Of a DNA stretch of 17,523 bases, positions 15,214 through 17,523 are shown one piece after another. Under the pieces are notes generated by a model. The model did no database searches. It saw only the letters and a program-made list of their open reading frames with translations, and was not told the origin of the DNA. The stretch comes from CAVPGH01 sp046726955. GTDB lineage: Bacteria; Acidobacteriota; Vicinamibacteria; Fen-336. The translations under genes and the position numbers were made by a program. Where the stretch lies: assembly GCA_046726955.1 (NCBI GenBank), contig JBKPBQ010000343.1, positions 1 through 17,523 of the forward strand, written 5' to 3'. Each line of letters opens with the position of its first letter. The first letter of the stretch is position 1.

Positions 15214-16727
15214 GCACCCTCCCGGATGCCCTCGCGGAGCGCGGCGGCGCGCCACGGCGACGGCGAAGCGGACCCGTTCGGCGAGCCCGCGAGCCGCGCC
15301 GACTGCCGCTCGCGGAACGCCCGGATCGCCGCCGCCGCCACGGCGATCTCCACCGGCCGCGTCCTCTTGCGGTCGGCCTCCGCGAAGGCAGCCTGCACGA
15401 ACGACGTGTCGTAGCTCCCGGCGAGGAAGTCCGGGTGGTGGAGCACGCGCTGGAAGAAGGGCAGCGTCGTCTTGATCCCGAGCACCTTGTACTCGGAGAC
15501 CGCGCGCCGCATCCGCAGGATGGCGTCGCGGCGGCTGTAGCCGTAGGCCACGAGCTTGGAGACGAGCGGGTCGTAGTGGATGGGCACGGTGTAGCCCTCG
15601 TAGACGCCGCTGTCGTCACGGATGCCGGGGCCGCCGGGAGGACGCAGGGCGAGGATCCGCCCCGGGCTCGGCAGGAAGCCCGCGTCCGGGTCCTCCGCGT
15701 AGACGCGGCACTCGATGGCATGGCCGCGTTGCTTGAGATCCTCCTGCGCGAAGGGCAGCTTCTCCCCCTGGGCCACCCGGATCTGGAGCTTCACGAGGTC
15801 CTCGCCCGTCACCATCTCCGTCACCGGGTGCTCCACCTGCAGCCGGGTGTTCATCTCCAGGAAGTAGGGATTGCCCCCCTCGTCCACGAGGAACTCCAAC
15901 GTTCCCGCGTTCACGTAGCCCGCGCGCCTGACGAGGCCCACCGCGAGGGCGCCCATGCGCTCCCGGAGCGCGGGGGTGACGAAGGGAGACGGGCTCTCCT
16001 CGATGACCTTCTGGTGGCGGCGCTGGATCGAGCACTCGCGCTCGAAGAGATGGACGGCGTTGCCGTGCGCGTCGGCGAGGACCTGGATCTCGATGTGGCG
16101 GGGCTTCACGATGGCCTTCTCGAGGTAGACGCTGTCGTCCCCGAAAGCGCTCCTGGCCTCGCTGCGCGCCCGAGCGAGAGCCGAGGCGAGCTCGGCCGGC
16201 GAGCCCACGAGCCGCAGCCCCTTGCCCCCGCCTCCCGCCGCGGCCTTGAGCATGATCGGGTAGCCGATCGCCTCGGCTTCCTTCCGCAGCAACGCTTCGT
16301 CGGCCACGGGCTCGAGCGTGCCCGGCACCACCGGCACGGCCGCCTCCACCGCCAGGCGGCGGGCCGACGTCTTCTCGCCCATGAGCGCGATCGTCTCGCT
16401 CCGCGGTCCAATGAAGACGATCCCGCTCGTCTCGCAGGCGCGGGCGAACTCCGTGTTCTCGGCGAGGAAGCCGTAGCCGGGGTGGACGGCCTCGGCCCCG
16501 CTCCTCTTGGCGGCCTCGAGGACGCGCTCGATCGAGAGGTAGCTCTCGCGCGAGGGCGGCGGCCCCACCAGATACGCCTCGTCGGCCTGGCGAACGTGGA
16601 GGGCGAGGCGGTCCGCTTCCGAGTAGACCGCGACCGTGGCGATGTCCATCTCGCGACAGGCGCGGATGACGCGTACCGCGATCTCCCCGCGGTTGGCGAC
16701 GAGGATCTTGCGGAAGTCGCGGCTCAT
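15210..16727 (-). CDS. accC: Biotin carboxylase subunit of acyl-CoA carboxylase
   Basis: 505 residues. It carboxylates biotin using ATP and bicarbonate. Features in order are KILVANRGEIAVRVIRACRE (7-26), the N-terminal biotin carboxylase domain with HPGYGFLAEN (82-91), the Gly-rich ATP loop AAGGGGKG (163-170), RECSIQRRHQKVIEESPS (230-247), and the catalytic block LEMNTRLQVEHPVTE (290-304) with Glu291, Asn293, Arg295 and Glu299. The C-terminal domain has HAIECRVYAEDP (336-347). All catalytic residues are present. It is about 55 residues longer than E. coli AccC; the extra tail (about 450-505) resembles the start of the linker found in one-chain PccA proteins, suggesting a PccA-type chain divided into two genes. 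ATG 16727 lies 6 bp after the carboxyltransferase stop. Confidence 0.96.
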   Translation of the reverse strand: MSRDFRKILVANRGEIAVRVIRACREMDIATVAVYSEADRLALHVRQADEAYLVGPPPSRESYLSIERVLEAAKRSGAEAVHPGYGFLAENTEFARACETSGIVFIGPRSETIALMGEKTSARRLAVEAAVPVVPGTLEPVADEALLRKEAEAIGYPIMLKAAAGGGGKGLRLVGSPAELASALARARSEARSAFGDDSVYLEKAIVKPRHIEIQVLADAHGNAVHLFERECSIQRRHQKVIEESPSPFVTPALRERMGALAVGLVRRAGYVNAGTLEFLVDEGGNPYFLEMNTRLQVEHPVTEMVTGEDLVKLQIRVAQGEKLPFAQEDLKQRGHAIECRVYAEDPDAGFLPSPGRILALRPPGGPGIRDDSGVYEGYTVPIHYDPLVSKLVAYGYSRRDAILRMRRAVSEYKVLGIKTTLPFFQRVLHHPDFLAGSYDTSFVQAAFAEADRKRTRPVEIAVAAAAIRAFRERQSARLAGSPNGSASPSPWRAAALREGIREGA

Positions 16728-16733
16728 GGAGCG

Positions 16734-17498
16734 CTAGAGGGGGATGTTGCCGTGCTTCTTGGGCGGGTTCTTGTCGCGCTTGGTGCGCGTCATGTCCAGG
16801 CCGGCCACGATCTTGGCCCGCGTCTTCGCGGGGGGAATGACCTCGTCCACGAAGCCGCGGTCGGCGGCCACGTACGGGCTCGCGAACTTCTCGCGGAACT
16901 CCGCGACGCGCTCGGCCCGCAGCGCCTGGGGGTCGCTCGCGGCCTCGAGCTCCCGGCGGTAGAGAACGTTGACCGCTCCCTCCGGGCCCATGACCGCGAT
17001 CTCCGCGCTCGGATAGGCGAAGTTGAGGTCCGTGCGGATGTGCTTGCTCGCCATCACGCAGTAGGCGCCGCCGTAGGCCTTGCGCGTGATGACCGTGATC
17101 TTAGGCACGGTGGCCTCGGCGAAGGCGAAGAGCAGCTTCGCCCCGTGGCGGATGATCCCGCCGTACTCCTGGGCGGTGCCGGGCAGGAAGCCGGGGACGT
17201 CTTCGAAGACGACGAGGGGAACGTTGAAGGCGTCGCAGAAGCGCACGAAGCGCGCGCCCTTCACGGAGGCGTCGATGTCGAGGCATCCGGCGAGGACCGC
17301 CGGCTGGTTGGCCACGATCCCTACGCTCCGGCCGCCCATCCGGGCGAAGCCGACCACGATGTTCGCCGCGTAGTGCGCCTGCACCTCCAGGAAGCGGCGC
17401 TCGTCCACCACCGCCTCGATGAGCTGCTTCATGTCGTAGGGCCGGGCAGGGTCGGCGGGGATGAGGTCGGCCAGGGAGGGATCCTCGCGGTCCGTGGG
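16734..17498 (-). CDS. Acyl-CoA (propionyl-/acetyl-type) carboxylase carboxyltransferase subunit, 5' partial
   Basis: 254 residues of the C-terminal half; a full subunit is about 510-540, so the N-terminal half lies beyond the contig. It transfers the carboxyl group from biotin to an acyl-CoA. Crotonase-like carboxyltransferase motifs are clear: VGIVANQPAVLAGCLDIDASVKGARFVRFCDAF with the acyl-CoA pocket, FEDVPGFLPGTAQEYGGIIRHGAKLLFAFAEA with the oxyanion-hole Gly residues, and KAYGGAYCVMASKHI followed by AEIAVMGPEGAVNVLYRRE. The ending (TKRDKNPPKKHGNIPL, TAG) is typical of PccB/MmdA proteins. Acyl-CoA preference is not decided by what is visible; propionyl-CoA is most likely given the family. 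The apparent Met-Tyr-Lys-Arg-Gln start at 17513 is adapter sequence and must not be annotated as native. Confidence 0.95.
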   Translation of the reverse strand, partial: PTDREDPSLADLIPADPARPYDMKQLIEAVVDERRFLEVQAHYAANIVVGFARMGGRSVGIVANQPAVLAGCLDIDASVKGARFVRFCDAFNVPLVVFEDVPGFLPGTAQEYGGIIRHGAKLLFAFAEATVPKITVITRKAYGGAYCVMASKHIRTDLNFAYPSAEIAVMGPEGAVNVLYRRELEAASDPQALRAERVAEFREKFASPYVAADRGFVDEVIPPAKTRAKIVAGLDMTRTKRDKNPPKKHGNIPL

Positions 17499-17523
17499 CT
17501 GTCTCTTATACACATCTCCGAGC
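17499..17523. other. Nextera/Tn5 transposase adapter (sequencing artefact)
   Basis: CTGTCTCTTATACACATCT is the reverse complement of the Tn5 mosaic end used in Nextera libraries, and it continues with CCGAGC, the start of the read-2 adapter. It is not genomic. It makes a false start codon for the carboxyltransferase gene (MYKRQ) and marks the contig as ending in untrimmed reads. Confidence 0.97.

Overview
The window is very GC-rich DNA from a Gram-negative bacterium. Codons end almost always in G or C, genes overlap by a few bases, and GTG or TTG starts are common. The double membrane is implied directly: there is a POTRA/beta-barrel protein of the BamA/TamA family, a TamB-type translocation protein and a SurA-like periplasmic protein. 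The style (surface-sugar cluster beside a TamB/BamA operon) suggests something like Acidobacteriota (Thermoanaerobaculia) or Myxococcota, but that is inference; there is no rRNA or other marker. The contig ends in sequencing-adapter sequence, so it is an assembled short-read contig, probably metagenomic.

Layout. Positions 2-7497 (+ strand) are one tightly packed surface-polysaccharide block: a partial unknown protein, a NeuB-family protein with a substituted active site, an NAD-dependent sugar-nucleotide epimerase/dehydratase, a SAM methyltransferase, a coiled-coil protein, a GT4 glycosyltransferase, a degenerate GT4-like protein and a GT2 glycosyltransferase. Five of its seven junctions are 4-bp overlaps. 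Positions 7485-17498 (- strand, read right to left) form a second operon: carboxyltransferase subunit (5' end missing), biotin carboxylase, biotin carrier protein, TamB (interrupted by an in-frame TAG), a 130-bp MITE-like palindrome, a BamA/TamA-type Omp85 protein with about seven POTRA repeats, and a short SurA-N-like protein. The two operons converge and overlap by 13 bp at 7485-7497, leaving no room for a normal terminator.

How they work together. The plus block would make, modify and polymerise a surface glycan. The minus operon joins a three-subunit acyl-CoA carboxylase (fatty-acid or propionyl-CoA metabolism) to outer-membrane biogenesis (TamB as a lipid-conducting bridge, Omp85 as barrel inserter, SurA-like protein as chaperone), so it plausibly serves envelope supply and assembly.

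Main points for a second look: (1) tamB carries an in-frame amber codon at 13057-13059 although both halves are in one frame and add up to a normal TamB length; (2) the only sizeable intergenic gap, between tamB and the Omp85 gene, is a near-complete imperfect palindrome flanked by CTAG on both sides, and removing it restores a 1-nt gene junction; (3) the NeuB-like protein has lost the catalytic Glu, the substrate-binding Lys and both metal-binding His of sialic acid synthases; (4) the last 25 bp are Nextera adapter. No stretch over 300 bp lacks a gene. No rRNA, tRNA, CRISPR array or integrase was seen.
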